Shown here: positions 33,298 through 41,566 of the stretch, one piece after another | How the letters are laid out: every line of letters begins with the position of its first letter | Numbering within the stretch: the first letter of the stretch is position 1 | DNA from: DAOTVX01 sp034436015 | GTDB lineage: Bacteria; Chloroflexota; Anaerolineae; Anaerolineales; Villigracilaceae | NCBI GenBank assembly: GCA_034436015.1 | Contig: DAOTWG010000042.1 | Coordinates: 1-48,320 of the forward strand | Length of the DNA stretch: 48,320 nucleotides | Reading direction: 5' to 3' | Notes under the pieces: model-generated | Told to the model about the DNA's origin: nothing | Database searches by the model: none | What the model saw: only the letters and a program-made list of their open reading frames with translations | Translations under genes and position numbers: made by a program

Positions 33298-34257
33298 TCA
33301 GGCAGCCGGGTTATCCTTAAGGAAACCTTTCTCGTACATTTTCCGCCGCAACTCCTCCAAACTCTTCTCGCCGAAGTTACGGATGGACATCACTGCCTGA
33401 TCGCCCTTTGCCAACAGCTCGAGCACATCGCCAACGGTCGTGATGCCAGTGCGCTTGAGCGAGTTGAAGACACGCACCGACAAATCCAGCGCTTCCACCG
33501 GCGTTTCCGCCTGTTCACTGCTCAAGCGCGGCGCTGCTGCTTCCTGTTCCAGCACAATGGTCGCCATGTCCTCACTGACACTGGCAATATAACGCAGATG
33601 CTCCATCAGAATACGCGCCGCATTACTCAACGCGCGCTCCGGCGAAATTGTACCGTCCGTCCAGATTTCCAGGATGAGTCTGTCGTAGTTCGTGCTCAGG
33701 CCCACACGCGCGGCCTGGACATCCCAGTTGACGCGCTTCACAGGGCTGAAAATGGCATCTACCGGCAGTTCTCCAATCGGCAGTCTTCCGCTGCGCTCGT
33801 TGGCGGGCGAATACCCGCGTCCGCGTTCAACCGTGAAGTCAATGTCCACGCGCGTCTTCGCGCCGTCCGCCGTAAAGAGATAAAGGTCGGGGTTGATGAT
33901 TTCCACTTCCGGCGGAGCAATAATATCGGCGGCTGTGACCACGCCCTCGCCACGCACTTCCAGTTGCATGTGCGCGCTATCTACACCGTGCAAGCGCAAG
34001 CGCAATTGTTTGACCTGCAACATGAACTGTAGAACATCCTCGCGCACGCCGGGAATATCGCTGAACTCGTGTAATACATCGGCAATTCGGAATGAGGTAA
34101 CCGCTGCGCCTTCTAAAGACGAGAGCAAGACGCGCCGCAGGGCGTTGCCTAGCGTAACGCCATAGCCGCGTTCCAGCGGGCTAATGACATACTTTCCATA
34201 GTTGCGCGCCTCGACCTCGCGCTCAATTTTTGGCATGACCATATTTGTAACAGCCAC
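33298..34257 (-). CDS. rpoA: RNA polymerase alpha subunit
   Basis: A 319-residue assembly scaffold of RNA polymerase. The N-terminal dimerisation domain has GYGVTLGNALRRVLLSSLEGAAVTS. The C-terminal domain (about 245-310) has LDLSVRVFNSLKRTGI and IRNFGEKSLEELRRKM, which bind UP elements and activators. I prefer the GTG at 34257, which follows GAGAGGG; an ATG five codons later (34242) is the alternative, and a longer frame from 34293 is unlikely. It lies between rpsD and rplQ as usual. Confidence 0.97.
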   Translation of the reverse strand: MAVTNMVMPKIEREVEARNYGKYVISPLERGYGVTLGNALRRVLLSSLEGAAVTSFRIADVLHEFSDIPGVREDVLQFMLQVKQLRLRLHGVDSAHMQLEVRGEGVVTAADIIAPPEVEIINPDLYLFTADGAKTRVDIDFTVERGRGYSPANERSGRLPIGELPVDAIFSPVKRVNWDVQAARVGLSTNYDRLILEIWTDGTISPERALSNAARILMEHLRYIASVSEDMATIVLEQEAAAPRLSSEQAETPVEALDLSVRVFNSLKRTGITTVGDVLELLAKGDQAVMSIRNFGEKSLEELRRKMYEKGFLKDNPAA

Positions 34258-34308
34258 ACTACCCTCTCTCCGGCGCACGGAACAGTGCACCATGCTTCAA
34301 AGATGAGA

Positions 34309-34953
34309 TTACCGCGAGTAGTACTCGACGATTAACTGCTCGTTCAAGTTTCCGTCAATCTCGGCGCGCTCCGGAAGACGGAGAACCTGACCGGAGAGAT
34401 TCTTTAAGTCTCGTTCGAGCCAGGCGGGCACAGCGCGACTCTCCGCTATCGCCGGCAGGTCTTTGAAGTAAGCTGTATCGCGCGAACCCGGCCGCACCGC
34501 CACCACATCGCCGGCCCTCAATACCATCGAGGGCACGTCAGTGCGGCGCCCATTCACCGTAAAGTGCCCATGTGTGACCAGCATCCGGGCCTGGGCGCGA
34601 CTGGAGGCAAAACCCAGGCGAAAAACCACGTTATCTAGCCTGGATTCCAGAATCTGCAATAGCACCAGACCGGTGATTCCCCGCGCGCGCAGCGCGTGGC
34701 TGTAGTATCGCCGAAACTGGCGCTCCAGAACGCCATAGATGCGGCGCGCCTTCTGCTTGGCGCGCAACTGTCTAGCGTAATCGGAGGCGCGCACCAGGCT
34801 GGCGCTCCGTCCGCTCGTACGCCCATGCTGGCCGGGCGCAAAACTCCGTCGCTCGAAAGCGCACTTCGGAGAATAGCAACGTTCCCCTTTCAGGAACAAT
34901 TTCTCGGCTTCACGCCGGCAAAGTTTGCAAACCGGCCCAAGATATTTTGCCAT
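34309..34953 (-). CDS. rpsD: 30S ribosomal protein S4, zinc-binding (C+) type
   Basis: A 214-residue primary 16S-binding protein. The N-terminus has four Cys at 9, 12, 26 and 31 (CKLC...CYSPKC), the zinc form seen in Thermus rather than the Cys-free E. coli form. The S4 RNA-binding domain is LDNVVFRLGFASSRAQARMLV with HGHFTVNGRRTDVPS. It is probably also an autoregulator of the alpha operon, as known elsewhere; no leader test is possible by eye. Confidence 0.97.
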   Translation of the reverse strand: MAKYLGPVCKLCRREAEKLFLKGERCYSPKCAFERRSFAPGQHGRTSGRSASLVRASDYARQLRAKQKARRIYGVLERQFRRYYSHALRARGITGLVLLQILESRLDNVVFRLGFASSRAQARMLVTHGHFTVNGRRTDVPSMVLRAGDVVAVRPGSRDTAYFKDLPAIAESRAVPAWLERDLKNLSGQVLRLPERAEIDGNLNEQLIVEYYSR

Positions 34954-34974
34954 ACCTGTGACCCTCCCTCCAGT

Positions 34975-35379
34975 TTATACACGTCGTTTCTTTGGCGGCC
35001 GGCAACCATTGTGCGGCACCGGCGTTGCATCCGCAATCGACCGGATTTTCAGTCCCATCGCCTGGACGGCGCGAATCGCAGACTCGCGTCCTGGCCCAGG
35101 GCCTTTGACGATCAAATCCACTTCCTGCACGCCCATAGACTGAGCCGCCTTGACAGCCTGCTCCGCTGCCAGACGGGCGGCAAACGGCGTGCTTTTGCGC
35201 GACCCTTTAAAACCGGCAGAACCGCTGCTGCCCCAACACAGGGTATTGCCCTGTTCATCGGTCACCGTTACGATGGTATTGTTGAACGAGGCAAAGATGT
35301 GCACCTGTGCTGCAGACAGGGTGCGTTTGGCTTTTTTGGCGCCGCCTGCGCGGCGCGCGGAACGAACCGTTTGAGCCAT
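34975..35379 (-). CDS. rpsK: 30S ribosomal protein S11
   Basis: A 134-residue platform protein. Signatures: VHIFASFNNTIVTVTDEQGN, STPFAARLAAEQA, LIVKGPGPGRESAIRA, and the C-terminal TPVPHNGCRPPKKRRV. I use the ATG at 35379 after GAGAGG; a longer frame upstream would overlap rpsM and has no site. It sits 23 bp after rpsM. Confidence 0.97.
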   Translation of the reverse strand: MAQTVRSARRAGGAKKAKRTLSAAQVHIFASFNNTIVTVTDEQGNTLCWGSSGSAGFKGSRKSTPFAARLAAEQAVKAAQSMGVQEVDLIVKGPGPGRESAIRAVQAMGLKIRSIADATPVPHNGCRPPKKRRV

Positions 35380-35402
35380 AGAACCTCTCGCTTTCCAGAA
35401 AA

Positions 35403-35789
35403 TTACTTCTTCGCGCCGCGCCGCCGACCACGCCCGGCCACAGTTTTCTTCGGCCCTTTGCGCGTGCGCGCGTTCGTCCGGGTACGCTGACCGCGCACCG
35501 GCAGACCGCGTCGATGACGCAAGCCACGATAGCAACCGATTTCGATAAGTCGCTTAATGTTCATTTGCTCTTCACGGCGTAAATCGCCTTCCACTTTCCA
35601 ATTGTTGGCAATGTAGTCGCGAATCGCCGTGACTTCGGCCTCGGTCAGGTCTTTGACGCGCTTATTCGGATCAATCTTCGTCGCCGCCAAAACCTGACGA
35701 GAGCGCGTCAACCCGATACCGTACAGGTACGTAAGGCCGATTTCCACGCGCTTGTTGCGCGGCAGGTCAACACCTTCGATTCTCGCCAT
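35403..35789 (-). CDS. rpsM: 30S ribosomal protein S13
   Basis: A 128-residue head protein that contacts the P-site tRNA and the inter-subunit bridge. It starts MARIEGVDLPRNKRVEIGLTYLYGIG and contains HRRGLPVRGQRTRTNARTRKG near the C-terminus, with a basic tail. AAGG precedes the ATG. It starts 6 bp after rpmJ. Confidence 0.97.
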   Translation of the reverse strand: MARIEGVDLPRNKRVEIGLTYLYGIGLTRSRQVLAATKIDPNKRVKDLTEAEVTAIRDYIANNWKVEGDLRREEQMNIKRLIEIGCYRGLRHRRGLPVRGQRTRTNARTRKGPKKTVAGRGRRRGAKK

Positions 35790-35795
35790 AGAACC

Positions 35796-35909
35796 TTATC
35801 CTTGTCGCTGTTTATGCTTCGGGTTTTCGCAGATGATATACAATCTGCCTCTGCGCTTCACAATCTTGCATTTCGCGCATCGCTTGCGAAGAGAGGGTCT
35901 TACTTTCAT
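35796..35909 (-). CDS. rpmJ: 50S ribosomal protein L36, zinc-binding type
   Basis: A 37-codon gene encoding MKVRPSLRKRCAKCKIVKRR... and ending KHKQRQG. Cys11, Cys14, Cys27 and His32 form the usual zinc knuckle of the C+ form of L36. The ATG at 35909 has AAGGAG 6 nt upstream. It lies directly before rpsM, as in most bacteria, but infA is missing on its upstream side. Confidence 0.97.
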   Translation of the reverse strand: MKVRPSLRKRCAKCKIVKRRGRLYIICENPKHKQRQG

Positions 35910-35943
35910 TTAGTGCTCCTTGAACAATGCAGGCAAAGTGCGA

Positions 35944-35972
35944 ATTATACCTGTTCTATCAAATTCCGTCCA
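35944..35972 (-). promoter_or_regulatory. Internal promoter for rpmJ-rpsM-rpsK-rpsD-rpoA-rplQ
   Basis: On the minus strand TGGACG (35972-35967), a 17-nt spacer and TATAAT (35949-35944) lie immediately after the map stop. The predicted start is about 30 nt before the rpmJ ATG. It would let the alpha-operon part be transcribed apart from the spc part. Confidence 0.6.
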
Positions 35973-35975
35973 GAA

Positions 35976-36743
35976 TTACAGGGCGGTCAAAATCAACGGC
36001 TCGCCATCGGTAACGGCCACGCTGTGTTCGAAGTGCGCCGTCAGCGAACCATCTGCCGAGACAACCGTCCAATGGTCAGCCAGGACGCGAGTACGGTGAG
36101 TACCTACCAGAACCATAGGCTCCAGGGCAATCGTCATCCCAGGCTGCAACGGGGTGCCCGTTCCAGGTACCCCGTAGTTTGGCACTTGAGGCCCTTCGTG
36201 CATGGAACGTCCCACACCATGACCGGTGTACTGACGAGTAACGTGGAAGCCTTGGCTTTCCACATGTTGCTGGATCGCTGCAGACACATCGCCCGTCTTG
36301 TTGCCAGGGCGCATCTTCGCGATCGCGAGGTAGAGCGCCTGCTCGGTGACTTCAATCAGTGTACGGGCCAGTTCCGAAATCTCGCCCACGCCGGCCGTGA
36401 ACGCTGCGTCGCCCACATACCCCTCCACGACCGCCCCGCAATCCACCGAGACGATATCGCCCTCTTTCAACTTGCGACTTCCCGGAATACCATGCACCAA
36501 CTCCTCATTAACGCTAACACAAATGGATGCCGGGAAAGGCGGGCGCCCATAGTTCTTGAACGGCGAGTAGGCGCCGTGTTTGCGCAACACCTCTTCGGCG
36601 GCGGCGTTTAAATCAGCGGTTGTCACACCTGGGCGCAAGAGGGCGCGCACAGCTTCCAGCGCAAGCATATTGATGCGCCCGGCCTCGCGCATTCGCTCGA
36701 TCTCCGCCGGCGTCTTAAGGCAAATCCGATCAGCCCAGGCCAT
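35976..36743 (-). CDS. map: Methionine aminopeptidase, type I
   Basis: A 255-residue metalloenzyme that removes the initiator methionine. Signatures: ICVSVNEELVHGIPG, the metal ligand segments VSVDCGAVVEGYVGDAAFT, GHGVGRSMHEGPQVPNYG and ALEPMVL, and the final Glu in FEHSVAVTDGEP. I use the ATG at 36743; a TTG three codons earlier (36752) is possible. Both overlap the 3' end of adk, so the two are translationally coupled. Next to it infA would be expected but is not there. Confidence 0.96.
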   Translation of the reverse strand: MAWADRICLKTPAEIERMREAGRINMLALEAVRALLRPGVTTADLNAAAEEVLRKHGAYSPFKNYGRPPFPASICVSVNEELVHGIPGSRKLKEGDIVSVDCGAVVEGYVGDAAFTAGVGEISELARTLIEVTEQALYLAIAKMRPGNKTGDVSAAIQQHVESQGFHVTRQYTGHGVGRSMHEGPQVPNYGVPGTGTPLQPGMTIALEPMVLVGTHRTRVLADHWTVVSADGSLTAHFEHSVAVTDGEPLILTAL

Positions 36744-37398
36744 AGTCTTCAATCGCCAGCGCGGCCAGCAAATCGGAAGTCACCTTCTCAATGGGCTGCG
36801 CGCCGTCGAGTTCCACCAGCAGACCGCGCTGACGGTAATATTCGATAAGCGGCGCCGTCTGCTGAAAGTAGACCTGAATACGGCGGCGCACGGTTTCCGC
36901 TCGGTCGTCTTCTCGTTGGTAAAGTTCCGAACCATCGAAATCGCATACCCCAGCCCGTTTGGGTGGGTTGTTTTTCTCGTGGAAGACATGTCCTTGCGCC
37001 TTGCAGGTCCAGCGACCGCTCAGGCGCTCAACCAGCGTGGTCTCCGAGGCCGTGATGAACGGAACGCGGCCCACTTTGCCGCCAAACTCGGCAAGCAAGG
37101 TATCTAAGGCCTCGGCCTGCACCACCGTGCGCGGGAAGCCATCCAGCAAGGCGCCGGATCGGCAATCGGGTTGTGCCAGACGTTCCCGAATCATCGCAAT
37201 CGTCACTTCGTCAGGCACAAGTTCACCCCTGTCCATATACGACTTGGCCAGTCGGCCCAACTCGGTTTGATTCTGTACGTGGGCGCGGAATAAGTCACCC
37301 GAAGAGACGTGCGGCAGATGCGTTGTCTCCGCAACCCTCTGCGCCTGTGTCCCTTTGCCTACACCCGGCGGGCCAAGCAACACAACGTAAACCGCCAT
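36730..37398 (-). CDS. adk: Adenylate kinase with incomplete zinc lid
   Basis: A 222-residue enzyme that interconverts ATP, ADP and AMP. The P-loop is GPPGVGKGTQAQR and the AMP site DGFPRTVVQAEAL. It is the long-lid form. The lid, which in Gram-positive enzymes binds zinc as C-x2-C...C-x2-D/C, here reads CKAQ...CDFD, so the second Cys is replaced by Gln while the first Cys, third Cys and the Asp remain. A nearby His (GHVFH) might substitute. The gene sits between secY and map in the spc operon and overlaps map. Confidence 0.96.
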   Translation of the reverse strand: MAVYVVLLGPPGVGKGTQAQRVAETTHLPHVSSGDLFRAHVQNQTELGRLAKSYMDRGELVPDEVTIAMIRERLAQPDCRSGALLDGFPRTVVQAEALDTLLAEFGGKVGRVPFITASETTLVERLSGRWTCKAQGHVFHEKNNPPKRAGVCDFDGSELYQREDDRAETVRRRIQVYFQQTAPLIEYYRQRGLLVELDGAQPIEKVTSDLLAALAIEDYGLG

Positions 37399-37409
37399 CT
37401 TGCTCCTTC

Positions 37410-38777
37410 CTAACGCACCAGCAAGGATTCCTCATAGCCGTGAATCTTGAGCTCGGCGTCAATGGCCATGAAGGTATCGCGCACCACGCCAACCACGATG
37501 AGCAAGCCGGCAGCCGAAACCAGGAAAATACCCGCCGAGGAGGATGCCGCGCTGACACCGGAAGCCTGTAAGAGAATGCCCAGCAGGAAGGGGAGAATGG
37601 AGACGAACCCCAGCATCAGCGCGCCGGGCAACGTAATGCGGCGCAACACTTTCGTCAGGTATTGCTGGGTCGGCTCGCCGCGATTGACACCCGGGATCTG
37701 TGCTCCTATCCTCTTTAGATTCTCACCATAGTTCTGTTGGGCGAATAGGATATCCGTGTAGAAGTACGTCATCACTACGACAAGAAAGAAGTAGAGCACC
37801 CAATACACCCAGGCATTCGGCCCAGAACCGTTGAAAAGATTCTGAATATCCTGCGCTGCCGCAACCACGCGCGCATTGCCGGAACGGAAAAAGAGTGCAG
37901 CCACTAACACCGGCAATTGCAGAAACGCGCCGGCGAAGATAAGCGGAATCATACCTGCCATATTGACCATCAACGGCAACGTGCCCTTGACCGGCATGGA
38001 CATGCGATTTCCCACACGCCGCCCCGGATACATGACCGGCACATTGCGCCGCCCCTGCTGCACATATACAATGACGAAGATAGTGAAGACCATCACCACC
38101 AGCATCGTAATCAACAGCACCCAGCGATATTGTTCATCGGCCCAGATGCGGCCAAAACTGGCAGGCATGCGCGCCACGATCCCCGCAAAGATAATGAGCG
38201 AGAGTCCCTGGCCGCGGATACCGTATTCCGAAATCAATTCGCCGAGCCAGATGGCAAACATTGTCCCACCGACCATGGCGCAGAGCAATGTCACCGAGGA
38301 AAGCCAGAGTTCTTTCGTGAAGCCAAAGGCAACAACCTGCGTTTGTGCCAGGGCATTGAAGGTATTGATCTGACCGATAGCCGAGAGCAACGCCATCGGC
38401 ACAGCCAGGTAGTACGTCCACTTCTCCATCCACTTTCGCCCCTCGCGCGGGTCTTCCTGCATCTTGCGCTGTAGGGAGGGGAAGATAGGAATCAAGACCT
38501 GCAGGACAATTTGCGCAGTGATGTAGGGGTAAACCCCCATGGCCAGCAAGGAGAAACGCGAGACCGTCCCACCAGAGAGCAGGTCGAGAAAATCGACGAA
38601 TGTTCCTTGGGTACGCAACATTGCGATGAGCTCTTTGAGCACAGCCGCGTCAATGCCCGGAGCAGGGATATTCGCCGCCAAGCGGTAGATGATCAGCAGC
38701 CCCAAGGTAACCAACAGTTTCTTGCGAATATCCGCCGACTTCCATAGGTAGCGCCAACCGGAAAAGAAGTTCTTCAT
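37410..38777 (-). CDS. secY: Preprotein translocase subunit SecY
   Basis: A 455-residue channel subunit of the Sec translocon with about ten membrane helices. Signatures: IYRLAANIPAPGID near the N-terminus, GVYPYITAQIVLQVL in helix 2, LTLAMVGG-like helices in the centre, and NRMSMPVKGTLPLMVNMAGMIP in helix 7. The cytosolic loops with basic residues are present. It lies between rplO (29 bp upstream) and adk (11 bp downstream), the standard spc order. Confidence 0.97.
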   Translation of the reverse strand: MKNFFSGWRYLWKSADIRKKLLVTLGLLIIYRLAANIPAPGIDAAVLKELIAMLRTQGTFVDFLDLLSGGTVSRFSLLAMGVYPYITAQIVLQVLIPIFPSLQRKMQEDPREGRKWMEKWTYYLAVPMALLSAIGQINTFNALAQTQVVAFGFTKELWLSSVTLLCAMVGGTMFAIWLGELISEYGIRGQGLSLIIFAGIVARMPASFGRIWADEQYRWVLLITMLVVMVFTIFVIVYVQQGRRNVPVMYPGRRVGNRMSMPVKGTLPLMVNMAGMIPLIFAGAFLQLPVLVAALFFRSGNARVVAAAQDIQNLFNGSGPNAWVYWVLYFFLVVVMTYFYTDILFAQQNYGENLKRIGAQIPGVNRGEPTQQYLTKVLRRITLPGALMLGFVSILPFLLGILLQASGVSAASSSAGIFLVSAAGLLIVVGVVRDTFMAIDAELKIHGYEESLLVR

Positions 38778-38806
38778 CTCTGGCTTCTCCTCAGAAAACG
38801 CTGTTC

Positions 38807-39259
38807 TCAGGCGATCAGTTCTACCGTACCGCCCGCCGCTTCAATTTTCGCGCGCGCGCCCTGGCTGACGCGATGGACGCGCACACGCAGGGGGTTCTTG
38901 ACCTTGCCGCGTCCTAAAATGACAACAGGATCGTGCGGGTCACGTAGCAAATGATGTTGCGCCAGCGTTTCCGGCGTGACTTCGGCATCGGCCTTGAACA
39001 CCGCCAGTTGATCCAGGTTGATCTCGTTGTAAGTCACTCGATTGGGCGGGGTGAACCCCTGGCCGCGCACGAACGGCAGACGGCGGTAGAACGGTAGGTT
39101 GCCGCCTTGCCGGTAGAGGTGTCCTCCCTCGCCAGCGCGTGCGCCCTGGCCCTTTGTGCCACGCCCACAGGTCTTACCTTGGCCGGCAGAAATCCCGCGT
39201 CCTACGCGTTTGCGCGCCTTCGTAGCGCCCGGATTGGGTTTCAGTTCGTTCAGTTTCAT
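38807..39259 (-). CDS. rplO: 50S ribosomal protein L15
   Basis: A 150-residue late-assembly protein. Signatures: MKLNELKPNPGATKARKRVGR, then GRGTKGQGARAG, GGNLPFYRRLP and ILGRGKVKNPLRVRVHRVSQGA. It follows rpmD by 8 bp and precedes secY by 29 bp, matching the common order. Confidence 0.97.
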   Translation of the reverse strand: MKLNELKPNPGATKARKRVGRGISAGQGKTCGRGTKGQGARAGEGGHLYRQGGNLPFYRRLPFVRGQGFTPPNRVTYNEINLDQLAVFKADAEVTPETLAQHHLLRDPHDPVVILGRGKVKNPLRVRVHRVSQGARAKIEAAGGTVELIA

Positions 39260-39267
39260 CTTCGTCC

Positions 39268-39465
39268 CTATTCCTCAACACGAACCAGGTGAATCACCGC
39301 ATGGAGCATCCCGCGCAACGCAGGAGTATCCACATGCTCAACAGTCTGATTCAGACGCCGCAGGCCCAAAGCCCGCACCGTGGCCTTCTGCCGTCTGGAG
39401 AAGCCGATGGGACTGCGCACCAGGGTCACCTTGATGGTCTTCTTGGTTTCCGTCTTCCTAGCCAT
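39268..39465 (-). CDS. rpmD: 50S ribosomal protein L30
   Basis: A 65-residue protein with the L30 pattern IKVTLVRSPIGFSRRQKATVRALGLRR and QTVEHVDTPALRGMLHAV. Its start overlaps the end of rpsE by 8 bp, which suggests coupled translation. Confidence 0.96.
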   Translation of the reverse strand: MARKTETKKTIKVTLVRSPIGFSRRQKATVRALGLRRLNQTVEHVDTPALRGMLHAVIHLVRVEE

Positions 39466-40003
39466 GCTTCTTTCTCCTCTCCCAGAAAGGCAAGAGGTCT
39501 TCTACCGCTTTGCCGCGTCGGGCGGCCTCTTCCTGCGGCGACTTCAGGGCATCCAACGCCCGCATGGTAGCCTGAACGATGTTTAGGACGTTTGAGCTTC
39601 CCAGCGACTTGGTCAGGATATCGCGTATACCGGCCGCCTCCAACACCGCGCGTGCGCCGCCGGCTGCGATGACGCCGGTGCCGGGGGAAGCCGGCTTGAG
39701 CAACAGGATCGCTCCGCTTACCTTGGCCTTCGTTTCATGCGGAATCGTTGCACCCGAAAGGTGAATCGGATGCATATGGCGACGCGCGCGATCGCTGGCT
39801 TTGCGCATGGCCTCAGGCACCGCATTGGCCTTTCCCACGCCGATGCCGACATGGCCGTTGTTATCGCCCACGACGACCGTGACGCGGAATTGGAAGCGTC
39901 GGCCGCCCTTGACAACCTTGGCCACGCGCGCGATCTCGACAACGCGCTCATCCAGCTGTTCATCGTGTTGCTCGTATGCTTGTTGTTCGACGTAATCCAA
40001 CAT
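39458..40003 (-). CDS. rpsE: 30S ribosomal protein S5
   Basis: A 181-residue protein involved in decoding fidelity and helicase activity at the mRNA entry. Signatures: VVEIARVAKVVKGGRRFQFR, GDNNGHVGIGVGKANAVPEA, LLLKPASPGTGVIAGG-like block and LGSSNVLNIVQATMRAL. It lies between rplR and rpmD. Confidence 0.97.
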   Translation of the reverse strand: MLDYVEQQAYEQHDEQLDERVVEIARVAKVVKGGRRFQFRVTVVVGDNNGHVGIGVGKANAVPEAMRKASDRARRHMHPIHLSGATIPHETKAKVSGAILLLKPASPGTGVIAAGGARAVLEAAGIRDILTKSLGSSNVLNIVQATMRALDALKSPQEEAARRGKAVEDLLPFWERRKKHG

Positions 40004-40021
40004 ATCGCTCTCCCATCCGGC

Positions 40022-40387
40022 CTAGAATTCCAGGCCACCTTCGCGGGCGCCCTCTGCCAAGGCCTTGACACGCCCGGCATACTTGAACCCGCCGCGATCA
40101 AAGACCACCGCTTTGATGCCTTTCTGCAGGACGCGTTGGGCCAACACTTGCCCAACCAGGCGCGCCTGCTCGCTCTTCTTCAACCCTTTCATGCGCGCGC
40201 GCAATTCGCTGTCGATCGTCGAGGCGGCAACCAGGGTATGACCAGCCCTGTCGTCAATCACTTGTGCGTAGATTTGCGAAAGGCTGCGAAACACGCTCAG
40301 GCGCGGACGCTGAGGTGTCCCTTGAATTGTTTTGCGCACGCGTGCATGTCGTCTCAAGCGCGCTTCGGAACGATTCTTCTCAACCAT
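40022..40387 (-). CDS. rplR: 50S ribosomal protein L18
   Basis: A 121-residue 5S rRNA-binding protein. Signatures: RLRRHARVRKTIQGTPQRPRL, SVFRSLSQIYAQVIDD, and the C-terminal AVVFDRGGFKYAGRVKALAEGAREGGLEF. It starts 2 bp after the rplF stop codon region and ends 18 bp before rpsE. Confidence 0.97.
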   Translation of the reverse strand: MVEKNRSEARLRRHARVRKTIQGTPQRPRLSVFRSLSQIYAQVIDDRAGHTLVAASTIDSELRARMKGLKKSEQARLVGQVLAQRVLQKGIKAVVFDRGGFKYAGRVKALAEGAREGGLEF

Positions 40388-40389
40388 AG

Positions 40390-40935
40390 TTACTTCGCCT
40401 TTCCGGATTTACCAGCCTTACGGCGGATCTTTTCACCCAGGTAATGGATGCCTTTGCCGTGATAAGGTTCAGGCGGGCGAACATGGCGAATGTTCGCTGC
40501 AACCTGCCCAACTACCTCTTTATCATAGCCACGCACGATGATCTGGCGCGTCTTCGGGTCCACATCAAAGGTTACACCAGGCGGCGGCTCTATTTCGACC
40601 GGGCAGGAATAGCCCACATAGAGCACCAGGTTCTTGCCGTTCATCTCGGCGCGATAGCCGACGCCTTCGATTTCCAGCACGCGCTCAAAACCGACGCTGA
40701 CGCCCTGTACCATGTTCGCGAGCGCCGCCCGCGTCGTCCCATGCAAGGCGCGCGCGACAGGGCTATCGGAGAAACGTCGCACGACAATCTGCTCCCCCTC
40801 CCTTTCAATCGCAACGGAGGGGGCAAAGATACGCTCTAGTTCTCCCTTTGGCCCTTTGACGCACACCCGCGAACCTTCAATCTGCACTTCTACGCCCGCC
40901 GGAATGACTACCGGCATCCGTCCAATACGAGACAC
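40390..40935 (-). CDS. rplF: 50S ribosomal protein L6
   Basis: A 181-residue protein near the factor-binding centre. I use the GTG at 40935, which gives the family N-terminus SRIGRMPVVIPAGVEV and has a strong AGGAGG 7 nt upstream; a longer frame from 40977 reaches into rpsH territory. Other signatures: VKGPKGELERIF, GVGYRAEMNGKNLVLYVGYS and PEPYHGKGIHYLGEKIRRKAGK, the conserved L6 end. Confidence 0.97.
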   Translation of the reverse strand: MSRIGRMPVVIPAGVEVQIEGSRVCVKGPKGELERIFAPSVAIEREGEQIVVRRFSDSPVARALHGTTRAALANMVQGVSVGFERVLEIEGVGYRAEMNGKNLVLYVGYSCPVEIEPPPGVTFDVDPKTRQIIVRGYDKEVVGQVAANIRHVRPPEPYHGKGIHYLGEKIRRKAGKSGKAK

Positions 40936-40951
40936 AGTACTACCTCCTCTC

Positions 40952-41365
40952 TTACCAAACCTTACAGAGGATTTCACCGCCTACACCCAGTTGACGGGCA
41001 CGCTGACCGGTCATGATGCCCTTCGGAGTCGAGAGAATGGCTATGCCCATGCCGGAGAGCACCCAGGGGATGCGCCGCTTATCCGTATAGACCCGACACC
41101 CCGGTCGGCTGACGCGCTCCAGACCACTCAATACCGGCCGACGTTCGCGCCGCTCCCCAACGTACTTGATCTTCAGACGCAATGTCTTCTGTCCGGCGCG
41201 TGGACCTTCGACCACTTCCCAGGATTCCAGGTAGCCTTCCTCCTTAAGAATCCTGGCAATTTCGGCCTTGATTCGGGAATGGGGCATCGCCACCAGAGAC
41301 TGGCCGGCCATCACCGCATTGCGAATGCGGGTCAACATATCAGCGATTGAATCATTCACGCTCAT
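40952..41365 (-). CDS. rpsH: 30S ribosomal protein S8
   Basis: A 137-residue primary 16S-binding protein and, in E. coli, repressor of the spc operon. Signatures: DSIADMLTRIRNAVMAGQSL, LKIKYVGERRERRPVLSGLERVSRPG and the C-terminal GMGIAILSTPKGIMTGQRARQL. It sits between rpsN and rplF. Confidence 0.97.
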   Translation of the reverse strand: MSVNDSIADMLTRIRNAVMAGQSLVAMPHSRIKAEIARILKEEGYLESWEVVEGPRAGQKTLRLKIKYVGERRERRPVLSGLERVSRPGCRVYTDKRRIPWVLSGMGIAILSTPKGIMTGQRARQLGVGGEILCKVW

Positions 41366-41381
41366 TTCCTACCTCCAGCGG

Positions 41382-41564
41382 CTACCAGGACGACTTTACC
41401 ACGCCGGGAATCTGGCCTTCCAGCGCCAACTCGCGGAAGCAAATCCGGCACAATCCAAAACGGCGCAGGTAACCGCGCGGTCGCCCGCAACGCATACAAC
41501 GATTGCGCACGCGGTGCGTATACTTGCGACGCATTTCTCGATACTTCATACAAGTGCTTGCCAT
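41382..41564 (-). CDS. rpsN: 30S ribosomal protein S14, type Z
   Basis: A 60-residue zinc-type S14. Cys23-x2-Cys26 and Cys39-x2-Cys42 bind zinc (RNRCMRCGRPRG and GLCRICFRELA). The ending GQIPGVVKSSW is typical. It lies 2 bp after rplE. Together with the zinc forms of S4 and L36 it shows a zinc-rich ribosomal protein set. Confidence 0.97.
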   Translation of the reverse strand: MASTCMKYREMRRKYTHRVRNRCMRCGRPRGYLRRFGLCRICFRELALEGQIPGVVKSSW

Positions 41565-41566
41565 AG

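Noticed and set aside
33181..34032. 283-codon plus-strand open frame
   Set aside because: Antisense to rpoA, with no ribosome binding site or plausible protein content.
39737..40444. 235-codon plus-strand open frame
   Set aside because: Antisense to rpsE and rplR; both ribosomal proteins are certain.
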